Assembly: GCF_012935715.1 (NCBI RefSeq)
Contig: NZ_CP052860.1
Location: 3,844,001 to 3,908,000, forward strand
From: Pseudomonas sp. ADAK13
GTDB taxonomy: Bacteria; Pseudomonadota; Gammaproteobacteria; Pseudomonadales; Pseudomonadaceae
Reading direction: 5' to 3'
Length of the DNA stretch: 64,000 bases
Position numbers and translations under genes: made by a program. Under the pieces are notes generated by a model. The model saw nothing but the letters and a program-made list of their open reading frames with translations. It did not search any database and was not told the DNA's origin. The stretch's first letter is position 1; each line of letters opens with the position of its first letter. This document shows, in pieces, positions 9,401 to 17,890 of this stretch.

Positions 9401-9715
9401 ATGAGAAAATTCTGTTGTGTGCTGCTGGCGCTGCTGCCGTTGAGTGCGTTTGCATTCAGCACCGATGTGACGAAAGACATTCAGGGCGTGAAGATCGATT
9501 ACAGCGCGTCGGACGTCGACAGCAATATCAGTTCGATCCAACTCACCAACTACGGCGCCAATGATGCGGAGTGCAAGGTCCGCTTTACCAACGGCCCGGA
9601 AGCCCCGCGTACTCGCAAGGTCACGGTCGCAGCGGGGAAAACCACCAATACCACGGTCAATTTCAGCCGGGCCATTATCAAGATGCGTATCCAGCTGACC
9701 TGCGCACCGAAATAA
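9401..9715 (+). CDS. Small secreted protein, function unknown
   Basis: This 104-residue protein has a signal peptide ending near LSAFAF (residue 19). The mature part is a short beta-rich domain with two Cys (NDAECKVRF and IQLTCAPK) that could form a periplasmic disulfide. A GGAG ribosome site precedes the ATG at 9401. It corresponds in position to PA3224 as I recall, and sits between the divergent LysR gene and the azoreductase. I assign no function. Confidence 0.7.
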   Translation: MRKFCCVLLALLPLSAFAFSTDVTKDIQGVKIDYSASDVDSNISSIQLTNYGANDAECKVRFTNGPEAPRTRKVTVAAGKTTNTTVNFSRAIIKMRIQLTCAPK

Positions 9716-9720
9716 GGCAA

Positions 9721-9753
9721 AAGCGGAGCTTTGCGTACTGCAATACTCCGCTT
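9721..9753 (+). terminator. Possible terminator hairpin after the small secreted protein
   Basis: An 8-bp stem (9721-9728 with 9746-9753) encloses a second TTGC/GCAA stem. There is no long T run, so termination is uncertain. Confidence 0.45.
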
Positions 9754-9867
9754 ATAAACAGATTTATAGATGGGTTATAGCAGTTTTTTACGCTTTTTAA
9801 TCGAACGAGCCCTGATTAACCTTCACTCCATCGCCTTACAGCATTTACAGATGGAGCTTACATAATC

Positions 9868-10467
9868 ATGGCCCGTGTTCTGATCATCGAAAGCAGCGCC
9901 CGTCAGCAGGACTCAATCTCCCGCCACCTGACCCAACAATTCATCAGCCAATGGAAGGTCGCCCACCCGGCTGACCAGATCACCGTGCGTGACCTGGCCG
10001 TCAACCCGGTGCCTCACCTGGACGCCAACCTGCTGGGCGGCTGGATGAAGCCTGCCGAGCAGCGCACCGCCATCGAACAGGCTTCCCTGGACCGTTCCAA
10101 CGAATTGACCGACGAACTGCTGGCCGCCGATGTACTGGTCATGGCCGCGCCGATGTACAACTTCGCGATTCCCAGCACCCTGAAAGCCTGGCTCGACCAT
10201 GTGCTGCGTGCCGGTGTGACCTTCAAGTACACCGCCACCGGTCCACAGGGCCTGCTGACGGACAAGCGCGCCTTTGTGCTGACTGCCCGCGGTGGGATTC
10301 ACGCCGGTGGCAGCACCGACCACCAGGAACCGTACCTGCGTCAGGTCATGGGCTTTATTGGCATTCATGACGTCACGTTCATTCATGCCGAAGGGGTGAA
10401 CCTGGGCGGTGATTTCCAGGAAAAGGGCTTGAACCAGGCCAAGGCGTTGCTGGCCCAAGTGGCGTGA
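9868..10467 (+). CDS. azoR: FMN-dependent NADH azoreductase
   Basis: This 199-residue flavodoxin-fold quinone/azo reductase has the phosphate-loop start IIESSARQQDSISRHL and the FMN-binding MYNFAIPSTLKAWLDHVL segment (about residues 94-111). The family reduces quinones and azo dyes with NADH or NADPH and works as a cytoplasmic homodimer. It matches the PA3223 (azoR3) position in PAO1. GGAGC precedes the ATG by a suitable distance. Confidence 0.9.
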   Translation: MARVLIIESSARQQDSISRHLTQQFISQWKVAHPADQITVRDLAVNPVPHLDANLLGGWMKPAEQRTAIEQASLDRSNELTDELLAADVLVMAAPMYNFAIPSTLKAWLDHVLRAGVTFKYTATGPQGLLTDKRAFVLTARGGIHAGGSTDHQEPYLRQVMGFIGIHDVTFIHAEGVNLGGDFQEKGLNQAKALLAQVA

Positions 10468-10572
10468 GATGTTAATCGTCAGATAATCGCCCGCTGTTTA
10501 GATGGCTCCACGCAACCCTTCAAGTACGCGTATCGAACCTCCCTTTGCACTTTTTGCTCCTGAGTGCTCCCG

Positions 10573-10608
10573 CCCGACTGACGCTTTTAGCGAGGTCGGG
10601 TTTTTTTT
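10573..10608 (+). terminator. Rho-independent terminator downstream of azoR
   Basis: CCCGAC (10573-10578) pairs with GTCGGG (10595-10600), with an inner CGCT/AGCG stem, followed by eight T (10601-10608). Confidence 0.88.
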
Positions 10609-10670
10609 GCCTTGAGTTTCGTAAAGGGCCGAAAACCGCTAATGTCGCGCCCATTCAAAATGAGGCGAGC

Positions 10671-11552
10671 ATGGGCTATCTACTTGTTGTGACGCTGATC
10701 CAGGCGTTTTCCTTCAGCTTGATCGGCGAATACCTGGCCGGTCACGTCGACAGTTATTTCGCGGTGCTGGTGCGTGTGCTGCTGGCCGGGCTGGTGTTTA
10801 TTCCGCTGACCCGCTGGCGCTCGGTGGAACCGGCGTTCATGCGCGGCATGCTGGTGATCGGCGCGTTGCAGTTTGGTGTGACCTACGTGTGCCTGTACTT
10901 GAGCTTCCGTGTGCTGACGGTGCCGGAGGTGCTGCTGTTCACCATCCTGACGCCGTTGCACGTGACCTTGATCGAAGACGCCTTGAACCGCCGATTCAAT
11001 CCGTGGGCGCTAGTGGCTGCGTTGGTGGCGGTGACAGGAGCGGCGGTGATTCGCTTTGACCAGATCACCCCGAACTTCTTCATGGGCTTCCTGCTGCTGC
11101 AATTGGCCAACTTCACCTACGCCGCGGGGCAGGTGCTTTATAAGCATCTGGTGGCCCGCCATCCGAGCGATCTGCCGCATTACCGGCGGTTCGGGTACTT
11201 CTACCTCGGTGCCTTGGCGGTGGCGTTGCCCGCGTTCCTGATGTTGGGCAAGGCCAACTTTCTGCCGGAAGCGCCGTTGCAATGGGGTGTGCTGGTATTC
11301 CTGGGGCTGGTCAGCACGGCACTGGGTATGTACTGGTGGAACAAGGGCGCGTGCCTGGTCAACGGCGGTACGTTGGCGGTGATGAACAACCTGCATGTGC
11401 CGGTAGGGTTATTGCTCAACCTGCTGATCTGGAATCAGCACGAGCCGTTGGGCAGGTTGCTGCTGGGTGGGTTGGTGATTCTGGCGGCGGTGTGGATCAG
11501 TCGGTTGGGCCTGCGGTCTTCGGCGCCAATTGCGTCACCAAAAAATCGATGA
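10671..11552 (+). CDS. EamA/DMT-family inner-membrane exporter
   Basis: This 293-residue protein has about ten hydrophobic helices arranged as two EamA repeats, typical of drug/metabolite or amino-acid exporters. The start at 10671 lies after the azoR terminator and has GAGGCGAG upstream; the longer frame from 10545 would cross the terminator. The 3' end overlaps the convergent LysR gene by 56 bp on the opposite strand. Substrate unknown. Confidence 0.85.
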   Translation: MGYLLVVTLIQAFSFSLIGEYLAGHVDSYFAVLVRVLLAGLVFIPLTRWRSVEPAFMRGMLVIGALQFGVTYVCLYLSFRVLTVPEVLLFTILTPLHVTLIEDALNRRFNPWALVAALVAVTGAAVIRFDQITPNFFMGFLLLQLANFTYAAGQVLYKHLVARHPSDLPHYRRFGYFYLGALAVALPAFLMLGKANFLPEAPLQWGVLVFLGLVSTALGMYWWNKGACLVNGGTLAVMNNLHVPVGLLLNLLIWNQHEPLGRLLLGGLVILAAVWISRLGLRSSAPIASPKNR

Positions 11553-12402
11553 ACGCCCGGGTTTTTTGCGGCACGCGTCGTGCTGACGAATAAACCGCAT
11601 TGATGGTGATTGCCGGTGCCTGCCAGTCGCACAGCACCGGCACCAGGCGCCCGGCGTTCAGGGCGTCTTCGACGATAAAGTCCGGTAACAGGGCGATGCC
11701 CATTCCGGCTTCTGCCGCCTGGGCCAACAGGTCGCCATTGTTGGCGTGCAACGGGCCGGTGACATTCACCCGCTGGGTTTCCTGGCCCTTGCTCAGTTGC
11801 AGGCTGACGCCGCTCTGCAGATACCCATAGTTGAGGCATTGGTGCTGGCGCAGGTCTTGCGGGGTTTGCGGCGTGCCCGCGCGTGCCAGGTAGGCCGGCG
11901 CGGCCACCATGATCCGTGGCGCAGGCGCCAGCTGGCGGGCGATCATCGTCGAGTCGGGCATGCTGGCGATGCGTAGGGTCACGTCAAAACCGCCGCGCAC
12001 CGGGTCCACCTGCTGGTCGCTGAGCACCAGTTGCAACTCGATATGGGGATGCTGTTCATGGAACAGCGGAATCAACCGGCCCAGGCGATGCAGCCCGAAC
12101 GACATCGGCGCATTGACCCGCAACACGCCGCGTAACTCACCGATGCCGTCCCGGGCCCGCTGCTCAGCCTCGTCCAGGGCAGCCAATACTTCCCGTGCCG
12201 CGTCGAAATACTCGGCCCCGGCCTCCGTCAAATGCAGGCTGCGAGTGGTGCGCTGAAGCAATTGCACGCCAATGGCCTCTTCCAGTGCCTGAATCTGCTT
12301 ACTGACTTTTGAGCGCGGTACGTCCATGGCTCGCGCGGCGGCCGCAAAGCCGTTCTCGCCGACCGTGACGACAAACGCCCGCATGCATTCAATACGATCC
12401 AT
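11497..12402 (-). CDS. LysR-family transcriptional regulator
   Basis: This 301-residue LysR protein begins MDRIECMRAFV and has an HTH at about residues 18-40 (AAARAMDVPRSKVSKQIQAL) plus the effector domain, of the CrgA/AaeR-like group. It is divergent from the isochorismatase-like gene across a 153-bp gap that carries a palindrome and a direct repeat, so that gene is its likely target. Its 3' end overlaps the DMT exporter gene by 56 bp. Confidence 0.9.
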   Translation of the reverse strand: MDRIECMRAFVVTVGENGFAAAARAMDVPRSKVSKQIQALEEAIGVQLLQRTTRSLHLTEAGAEYFDAAREVLAALDEAEQRARDGIGELRGVLRVNAPMSFGLHRLGRLIPLFHEQHPHIELQLVLSDQQVDPVRGGFDVTLRIASMPDSTMIARQLAPAPRIMVAAPAYLARAGTPQTPQDLRQHQCLNYGYLQSGVSLQLSKGQETQRVNVTGPLHANNGDLLAQAAEAGMGIALLPDFIVEDALNAGRLVPVLCDWQAPAITINAVYSSARRVPQKTRAFIDFLVTQLAPKTAGPTD

Positions 12403-12418
12403 GATTGTCCCTTTTTTG

Positions 12419-12459
12419 GAATCAATGATTCTCGATTTTAGGTAATTGTCTCGATTTTA
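12419..12459. promoter_or_regulatory. Candidate LysR operator: palindrome and direct repeat
   Basis: GAATCAATGATTC (12419-12431) is a perfect palindrome around a central A. TCTCGATTTTA occurs twice, at 12430-12440 and 12449-12459, 19 bp apart. Both lie in the divergent gap next to the LysR start, where LysR proteins usually bind. Seen directly; the regulator assignment is inferred. Confidence 0.45.
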
Positions 12460-12555
12460 TCCAGCCCGTAAAGTTACTTCCAAGCCGCCATCAAAGCTTC
12501 TCAGCGGCGCTGAACGCACCCCTTACCGAATCGAAAACATTGAAAGGAAGTCACC

Positions 12556-13200
12556 ATGTCTATTCGCGAATTGCTCAACCCAACCAACTCCACCCTGATC
12601 CTGATCGACCACCAGCCGCAAATGGCATTTGGTGTGCAGTCGATCGATCGCCAGACTCTGAAGAACAACACCGTGGCACTGGCCAAGGCGGCCAGGATCT
12701 TCAACGTGCCGACCATCCTGACCTCGGTTGAGACCAAGAGCTTCAGCGGCTATATCTGGCCGGAACTGCTGAACGTATTCCCGGACCAGCAGCCGATCGA
12801 GCGCACCTCGATGAATTCCTGGGAAGACAAGGCGCTGGTGGCAGCGGTGAAAGCCACTGGCCGCAAGAAGCTGATCATGGCGGCCCTGTGGACCGAGGTT
12901 TGCCTGAACTTCCCGGCCCTGGAAGCCCTGGCTGAAGGGTATGAGGTGTACATCGTCACCGACGCGTCGGGCGGCACCAGCAAAGAAGCGCACGACATGT
13001 CAGTGCAGCGAATGATCCAGGCCGGCGCGGTACCGGTCACCTGGCAGCAAGTGCTGCTGGAGTACCAGCGTGATTGGGCTCACAAGGAAACCTACGACGC
13101 GGTGATGGGCCTGGTGCTGGAACACAGCGGTGCTTACGGCATGGGCGTGGATTACGCCTATACCATGGTGCACGGTGCTCCGCAGCGTCAGCTCAAGTAA
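12556..13200 (+). CDS. YcaC-like cysteine hydrolase (isochorismatase superfamily)
   Basis: This 214-residue enzyme has the triad seen in YcaC-type members: Asp18 in LILIDHQ, Arg83 in PIERTSMNSW (where many relatives have Lys) and Cys116 in WTEVCLNFPAL. True isochorismatase activity is unlikely; the substrates of the YcaC group are poorly known. GAAAGGAAG precedes the ATG. It is divergent from a LysR gene and followed by a strong bidirectional terminator. Confidence 0.85.
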   Translation: MSIRELLNPTNSTLILIDHQPQMAFGVQSIDRQTLKNNTVALAKAARIFNVPTILTSVETKSFSGYIWPELLNVFPDQQPIERTSMNSWEDKALVAAVKATGRKKLIMAALWTEVCLNFPALEALAEGYEVYIVTDASGGTSKEAHDMSVQRMIQAGAVPVTWQQVLLEYQRDWAHKETYDAVMGLVLEHSGAYGMGVDYAYTMVHGAPQRQLK

Positions 13201-13211
13201 GGCCGACCTCA

Positions 13212-13250
13212 ACAAAAAACGGCACAACTCAGGTTGTGCCGTTTTTTGTT
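13212..13250. terminator. Bidirectional terminator between the YcaC-like gene and the MscS-type gene
   Basis: An 8-bp GC stem (13221-13228 with 13233-13240) with a TCAG loop is extended by A and T runs on both sides, so it can stop transcription from either direction. Confidence 0.93.
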
Positions 13251-13251
13251 G

Positions 13252-14550
13252 TTACATAACTGCCTTCTCCGCCGGAGGCAAATGACTGGCCCCCAACACC
13301 GCCGGCAACATCCCCGCCCGTAAGTCACCGCCGCTCGGCTGCTGGTACAGGCTCAAGCCAAATTCCGGCAACACCGCCAGCAGGTAATCGAAGATATCGC
13401 CCTGGATGCGCTCGTAGTCGGCCCACGCAGTGGTGCGGGTGAAGCAGTAGATCTCCAGCGGAATGCCCTGGGCCGTGGTCTGCATCTGCCGCACCATGCA
13501 GGTCATGTTCGGCTGGATCTCCGGATGGCTTTTCAGATAGGCCAGCGCATACGCGCGGAAGGTGCCGATATTGGTCATGCGCCGCCGGTTGGCGGACATC
13601 GCGGCGACATTGCCCTGGGCTTCGTTCCATGCCTTGAGCTCGGCCTTCTTGCGGCTCATGTAGTCGGTCAGCAGGTGCACCTGGGAGAGTTTCAGCTCTT
13701 CGTCGTCGCGGATGAAACGTACGCCGCTGGCGTCGATGTACAGGCTGCGCTTGATCCGCCGGCCACCGGAGGCCTGCATGCCGCGCCAGTTCTTGAACGA
13801 CTCGGACATCAGGCGCCAGGTGGGAATCGAGACGATGGTCTTGTCGAAATTCTGCACCTTCACGGTGTGCAGGGTGATGTCCACCACGTCACCGTCGGCG
13901 CCCACCTGGGGCATTTCGATCCAGTCGCCGACCCGCAGCATGTCGTTGCTGGTCAACTGCACGCTGGCGACGAACGACAGCAAGGTGTCCTTGTAGACCA
14001 ACAGGATCACCGCCGACATCGCACCCAAACCGGAAAGCAGCAGCAGCGGCGAACGGTCGATCAGCGTGGCGACGATGATGATTGCGCCAAACACGAACAA
14101 CACCATTTTCGCCAACTGCACGTAACCCTTGATCGAGCGGGTGCGGGCGTGTTCGGTGCGGGCGTAGATATCCAGCAAGGCGTTGAGCAGCGCGCTTATC
14201 GCCAGCACCATGAACAGGATGGTGAATGCCAGGGCGACGTTGCCGATGAACAGCGTGGCGGTCTTGCTCAGGTCCGGCACCAGGTACAGGCCGAACTGGA
14301 TCACCAGCGAGGGCGTCATCTGCGCCAGGCGGTGGAAGACTTTGTTGTGCCGCAAGTCGTTGAGCCAGTGCAGTGCGGGTTGCCGGCCCAGCAGTTTGAC
14401 GGCGTGCAGGATGAGGTAGCGAGCCACTCGTCCGAGCAGCAGGGCGACCACCAGCAGCACCATCAGCGCCAGGCTGGAATGCAGCAACGGGTGCTCGTCG
14501 AGGGTGCCCCAGAGGTCTTGGACGTTGAGCCAGAGCTGTTTGATATCCAT
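13252..14550 (-). CDS. MscS-family mechanosensitive ion channel (YbdG-like)
   Basis: This 432-residue inner-membrane protein has several N-terminal helices and then the MscS core: LLSGLGAMSAVILLVYKDTLLSF in two parts (pore-lining helix, about 190-215) and the beta domain with VGDWIEMP. Large size and sequence agree with the YbdG/medium-conductance subgroup that opens on osmotic downshift. I use the ATG at 14550; a longer frame to 14640 adds 30 polar residues. The Shine-Dalgarno at 14550 is weak. Single gene, sharing the terminator with the convergent YcaC-like gene. Confidence 0.85.
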   Translation of the reverse strand: MDIKQLWLNVQDLWGTLDEHPLLHSSLALMVLLVVALLLGRVARYLILHAVKLLGRQPALHWLNDLRHNKVFHRLAQMTPSLVIQFGLYLVPDLSKTATLFIGNVALAFTILFMVLAISALLNALLDIYARTEHARTRSIKGYVQLAKMVLFVFGAIIIVATLIDRSPLLLLSGLGAMSAVILLVYKDTLLSFVASVQLTSNDMLRVGDWIEMPQVGADGDVVDITLHTVKVQNFDKTIVSIPTWRLMSESFKNWRGMQASGGRRIKRSLYIDASGVRFIRDDEELKLSQVHLLTDYMSRKKAELKAWNEAQGNVAAMSANRRRMTNIGTFRAYALAYLKSHPEIQPNMTCMVRQMQTTAQGIPLEIYCFTRTTAWADYERIQGDIFDYLLAVLPEFGLSLYQQPSGGDLRAGMLPAVLGASHLPPAEKAVM

Positions 14551-14743
14551 GGGTAAACGCGATTCTTCTGTAAGACGTGACGGGGCGATTAGAGCATTTA
14601 AGTGCGTCAAAGTTGTCCTTGTAGACAAATCCCCTGACAAAAAAGCGCCTGTTTAACGCAGTTCGCGTAAAGAAACTCGGCCTTGGCGCCCGAAACCGTT
14701 ACCCTATGCAGCTGTTTTTTTGTATTTCTTCGAGGTAGCACCC

Positions 14744-16090
14744 GTGTTTTCCCAATTCGCCCTGCACGAACGCCTGCTCAAAGCCGTGGCCGAGCTTAAA
14801 TTTGTCGAGCCAACGCCTGTGCAAGCAGCGGCCATCCCGCTCGCGCTCGAAGGGCGTGACCTGCGGGTGACGGCTCAAACCGGGAGTGGCAAAACCGCCG
14901 CTTTCGTCCTGCCGATTCTCAACCGTCTGATCGGCCCGGCGAAAGTCCGTGTCAGCATCAAGACCCTGATCCTGCTGCCCACCCGCGAGCTGGCCCAGCA
15001 GACCTTGAAGGAAGTGGAGCGCTTCTCGCAGTTCACCTTCATCAAGTCCGGCCTGATCACCGGCGGCGAAGACTTCAAGGTCCAGGCCGCCATGCTGCGC
15101 AAGGTGCCGGACATCCTGATCGGTACCCCGGGCCGGATGATCGAGCAACTGAACGCCGGCAACCTGGACCTCAAGGAAGTTGAAGTGCTGGTGCTCGACG
15201 AAGCCGACCGCATGCTCGACATGGGTTTTGCCGACGACGTGCAGCGCCTGGTGCAAGAATGTGTAAACCGTCAGCAGACCATGCTGTTCTCGGCCACCAC
15301 CGGCGGTTCGACCCTGCGCGACATGGTCGCCAAGGTCCTGAACAACCCCGAGCACCTGCAGGTCAACAACGTCAGCGACCTGAACTCGACCACCCGTCAG
15401 CAGATCATCACCGCTGACCACAACGTGCACAAAGAGCAGATCCTCAACTGGTTGCTGGCCAACGAGACCTATCAGAAGGCCATCGTGTTCACCAACACCC
15501 GCGCCATGGCCGACCGCATCTACGGTCGCCTGGTGGCTCAGGAGTACAAGGCGTTCGTCCTGCACGGCGAGAAAGACCAGAAGGACCGCAAGCTGGCCAT
15601 TGACCGCCTCAAGCAAGGCGGCGTGAAGATCCTGGTCGCCACCGACGTTGCCGCCCGCGGCCTGGACGTGGATGGCCTGGACATGGTGATCAACTTCGAC
15701 ATGCCTCGCAGCGGCGACGAATACGTGCACCGTATCGGTCGTACCGGGCGTGCCGGCAACGATGGCCTGGCGATCTCGCTCATCTGCCACGGCGACTGGA
15801 ACCTGATGTCGAGCATCGAGCGCTACTTGAAGCAGTCGTTCGAGCGCCGCACCATCAAGGAAGTCAAAGGCACCTACGGCGGGCCGAAGAAGGTCAAGGC
15901 TTCGGGTAAAGCTGTTGGCGTGAAGAAGAAAAAGGTCGACGCCAAGGGCGAGAAGAAGAAAGCCGGCGCCAAGTCGCCGACCAAGCGCAAGATTGCCAAC
16001 CGCCCAAAGACCGACAACCTGTCGTTGGTCAGCAAGGATGGCATGGCCCCGCTCAAGCGCCGCAAGCCGGAAGCGCCTGCTGCCGAGTAA
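14744..16090 (+). CDS. DEAD-box ATP-dependent RNA helicase, SrmB-like
   Basis: This 448-residue helicase has a Q motif (VEPTPVQAAAIPLAL), Walker A AQTGSGKT (44-51), PTRELA, GTPGRM, DEAD, SAT, and the C-lobe motifs RGLD and HRIGRTGRAG. The INFDMPRSGDEYVHR segment and the Lys-rich tail (about residues 390-448) resemble SrmB, a 50S assembly helicase, though RhlE-type cannot be excluded. The start is a GTG at 14744 with a GAGGT site; the frame continues upstream to an ATG at 14720, which is less well placed. A bidirectional terminator follows. Confidence 0.88.
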   Translation: MFSQFALHERLLKAVAELKFVEPTPVQAAAIPLALEGRDLRVTAQTGSGKTAAFVLPILNRLIGPAKVRVSIKTLILLPTRELAQQTLKEVERFSQFTFIKSGLITGGEDFKVQAAMLRKVPDILIGTPGRMIEQLNAGNLDLKEVEVLVLDEADRMLDMGFADDVQRLVQECVNRQQTMLFSATTGGSTLRDMVAKVLNNPEHLQVNNVSDLNSTTRQQIITADHNVHKEQILNWLLANETYQKAIVFTNTRAMADRIYGRLVAQEYKAFVLHGEKDQKDRKLAIDRLKQGGVKILVATDVAARGLDVDGLDMVINFDMPRSGDEYVHRIGRTGRAGNDGLAISLICHGDWNLMSSIERYLKQSFERRTIKEVKGTYGGPKKVKASGKAVGVKKKKVDAKGEKKKAGAKSPTKRKIANRPKTDNLSLVSKDGMAPLKRRKPEAPAAE

Positions 16091-16103
16091 GGTTTGCGCC
16101 ACA

Positions 16104-16130
16104 AAAAAACCGGACAGTGTCCGGTTTTTT
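16104..16130. terminator. Bidirectional terminator after the RNA helicase
   Basis: AAAAAACCGGAC pairs across an AGT loop with GTCCGGTTTTTT. It serves the helicase and the convergent small secreted protein. Confidence 0.92.
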
Positions 16131-16134
16131 CGCC

Positions 16135-16410
16135 TCAGTTTTTGGCTTTGGCGGCGGCCTCGTCCATCTCCTTGAGGCGCTGATCGATCAGTTGGCACTT
16201 GTCGGGCAGGTCTGCGCTGGCGGTTTCCAGCTTCATGTTCTGCAATTCCTCGTTGATCTCCTTGGCCTTCTCCGGGTTCTGTTGGGTGAGCTTGGTCACC
16301 TCCTTGGCCAGTTGCTCACGTTTTGCGGTGGCTTCTTCAAGCGTGCAGGCCCAGGCGGGCAGGGCGGCGAGCAGCGTGGCAGCGACGGCCATATTCAGCA
16401 GGGTTTTCAT
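16135..16410 (-). CDS. Small secreted coiled-coil protein, function unknown
   Basis: This 91-residue protein has a signal peptide cleaved near LPAWA (residue 21), then an acidic/basic heptad-like helix rich in Glu and Lys with two Cys (mature residue 1 and KCQLID near 71). AAGGAGGT, an almost perfect ribosome site, fixes the start at 16410. It is probably periplasmic. I do not recognise a named family. Confidence 0.72.
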   Translation of the reverse strand: MKTLLNMAVAATLLAALPAWACTLEEATAKREQLAKEVTKLTQQNPEKAKEINEELQNMKLETASADLPDKCQLIDQRLKEMDEAAAKAKN

Positions 16411-16564
16411 GGTTCGGACCTCCTTGGCGATGATGTTCGGTTGAGGGCTCCGAATGCTTAAAAGTTCAGCGAAATCGCGCCTGTCCGCTAGGCTGAACGG
16501 CAACGGGTCCGGCATGTCACACCTTGGAAGGGCCTATATTCGTGTGCCTTCAGGAGGAATCAGG

Positions 16565-16954
16565 ATGACGACTTACGATTGGGATTTGATCGAACGACTG
16601 CTGCATGAGGTGCAGAACGGTGGAGCCAGCTTCGCCCCGCGCAAATATGCCGAGGAAGAAGCCGCCAAAAGAGCTGCCGCTGGTGAGCCCATCGGTAATC
16701 TCGATGAGTTTAAAAAGACCGCAGCGGATTACGAGGGATTGTTGTTCACACGCGGCTTTATTGAGTCGCGGTCAGAGGAAGAGTGCGGCAATGGTGAAAA
16801 TTTCAAATTGACCCTGCGCGGCTCACAGCTGCTGAGCCTGATCGACAGCTGCATCCCTGGCAATAATCACCCGCGTGAGGTGCTGGACGAGCAGGCGGAT
16901 GCGCTGGATCCGGCGACGTTCGATGAAGTAGCGTCGAAAGCACAGATTGCCTGA
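16565..16954 (+). CDS. DUF2513-like small protein
   Basis: This 129-residue protein begins with WDLIERLLHEV and has LLFTRGFIE in the middle and FKLTLRGSQLLSLI near residue 85, the layout of DUF2513, a winged-helix-like family often found near mobile or accessory genes. No catalytic residues can be named. AGGAGG lies eight to nine bases before the ATG at 16565. It converges with the lipoprotein gene (3-bp gap). No mobile genes are adjacent. Confidence 0.62.
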   Translation: MTTYDWDLIERLLHEVQNGGASFAPRKYAEEEAAKRAAAGEPIGNLDEFKKTAADYEGLLFTRGFIESRSEEECGNGENFKLTLRGSQLLSLIDSCIPGNNHPREVLDEQADALDPATFDEVASKAQIA

Positions 16955-16957
16955 TGA

Positions 16958-17824
16958 CTATGGGGTGCCAGCCTTCAGGCATTTAAGGGCCTTGAAGTCG
17001 CTGCGCACCTTGTCGATCTTCTGCGTCAGCTTCTGGCGCTGCTGCACGGTGCTTTCCGCCATGAGGTCGACGATCAGGCTGCGGGCGGCGGTTTCGGTCT
17101 GGGCGTAGGCCTGGCGATATTCCGGCGTCCACAGGCTTTCACGGTCCACCAGTAGTTGCTCGATCTTGTTCGGGAAGTCGCTGCTGTGGCGGTCCTTGAC
17201 CGCTGCGATAAACAGCGCCTGCCAGTGGGCACGGTTACCAATCCATTGCCGGTTCTGCTCGCCGAGGGCGATCGACCAGGCGGTGACGCGATTCTGCTGG
17301 CTGGCGCTTAACGGCCCCAGCCATGCATCCAGTCGCTTGTTCATGCGCTCGGCGCGTTCCTTGATCTGCTGTTCGAGGGACGGTTTCAGGTACTCGTCCT
17401 GACGCTTGCGCAGGTCTTTGGCGAATGCTTGCTCCATGTCTTGTACTTGCTGGTCATCGAGCCCCTGCAATAATTCGACGGCGGACGGCGTGATCGTACG
17501 GGCGCTCTCGGCAATGGCTTGCTTGGCCTCGGCCGTACGGGTTTGCAGGGCGGCGTCAGTCACCTGGTTGTTGTCGACCATCTGTTGCAGGCGGTCGAGC
17601 CAATCCAGGTAGCCCGGCAGTTGCGTGGTGCAATGCCAGGCCAAGTGTTCCTTGAGTTTGTCGTTGAACCAGCTCTTTTGCCCGGCGTTCATGTCCAGGT
17701 AGTCGCTGAGGGTCCAGGGGATGATCACATCCAGGTTGCGATAGGCCAGGCCCACCCGGTTGCAGCCGGCAAGCACCAGGCTGAGGGTCAGCAACATCAC
17801 CAGAAGTTTTAAGCGACGCAGCAT
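16958..17824 (-). CDS. DUF6279-family lipoprotein
   Basis: This 288-residue protein has a lipoprotein signal with lipobox LAGC (Cys20), a conserved NRVGLAYRNLDVIIPWTLSDYL entry (written here in two parts: NRVGLAYRNLD, VIIPWTLSDYL) and then a long alpha-helical body rich in Gln, Glu and Arg. That pattern matches DUF6279, an uncharacterised proteobacterial lipoprotein family. It is probably anchored to the outer membrane facing the periplasm. No function is known to me. Confidence 0.78.
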   Translation of the reverse strand: MLRRLKLLVMLLTLSLVLAGCNRVGLAYRNLDVIIPWTLSDYLDMNAGQKSWFNDKLKEHLAWHCTTQLPGYLDWLDRLQQMVDNNQVTDAALQTRTAEAKQAIAESARTITPSAVELLQGLDDQQVQDMEQAFAKDLRKRQDEYLKPSLEQQIKERAERMNKRLDAWLGPLSASQQNRVTAWSIALGEQNRQWIGNRAHWQALFIAAVKDRHSSDFPNKIEQLLVDRESLWTPEYRQAYAQTETAARSLIVDLMAESTVQQRQKLTQKIDKVRSDFKALKCLKAGTP

Positions 17825-17890
17825 GAGCGAGTCCTTGCGCAGACGAGGTTATTGCATCTGAACCCGCCAGTGCCGCGACAGTTCAGCCCA

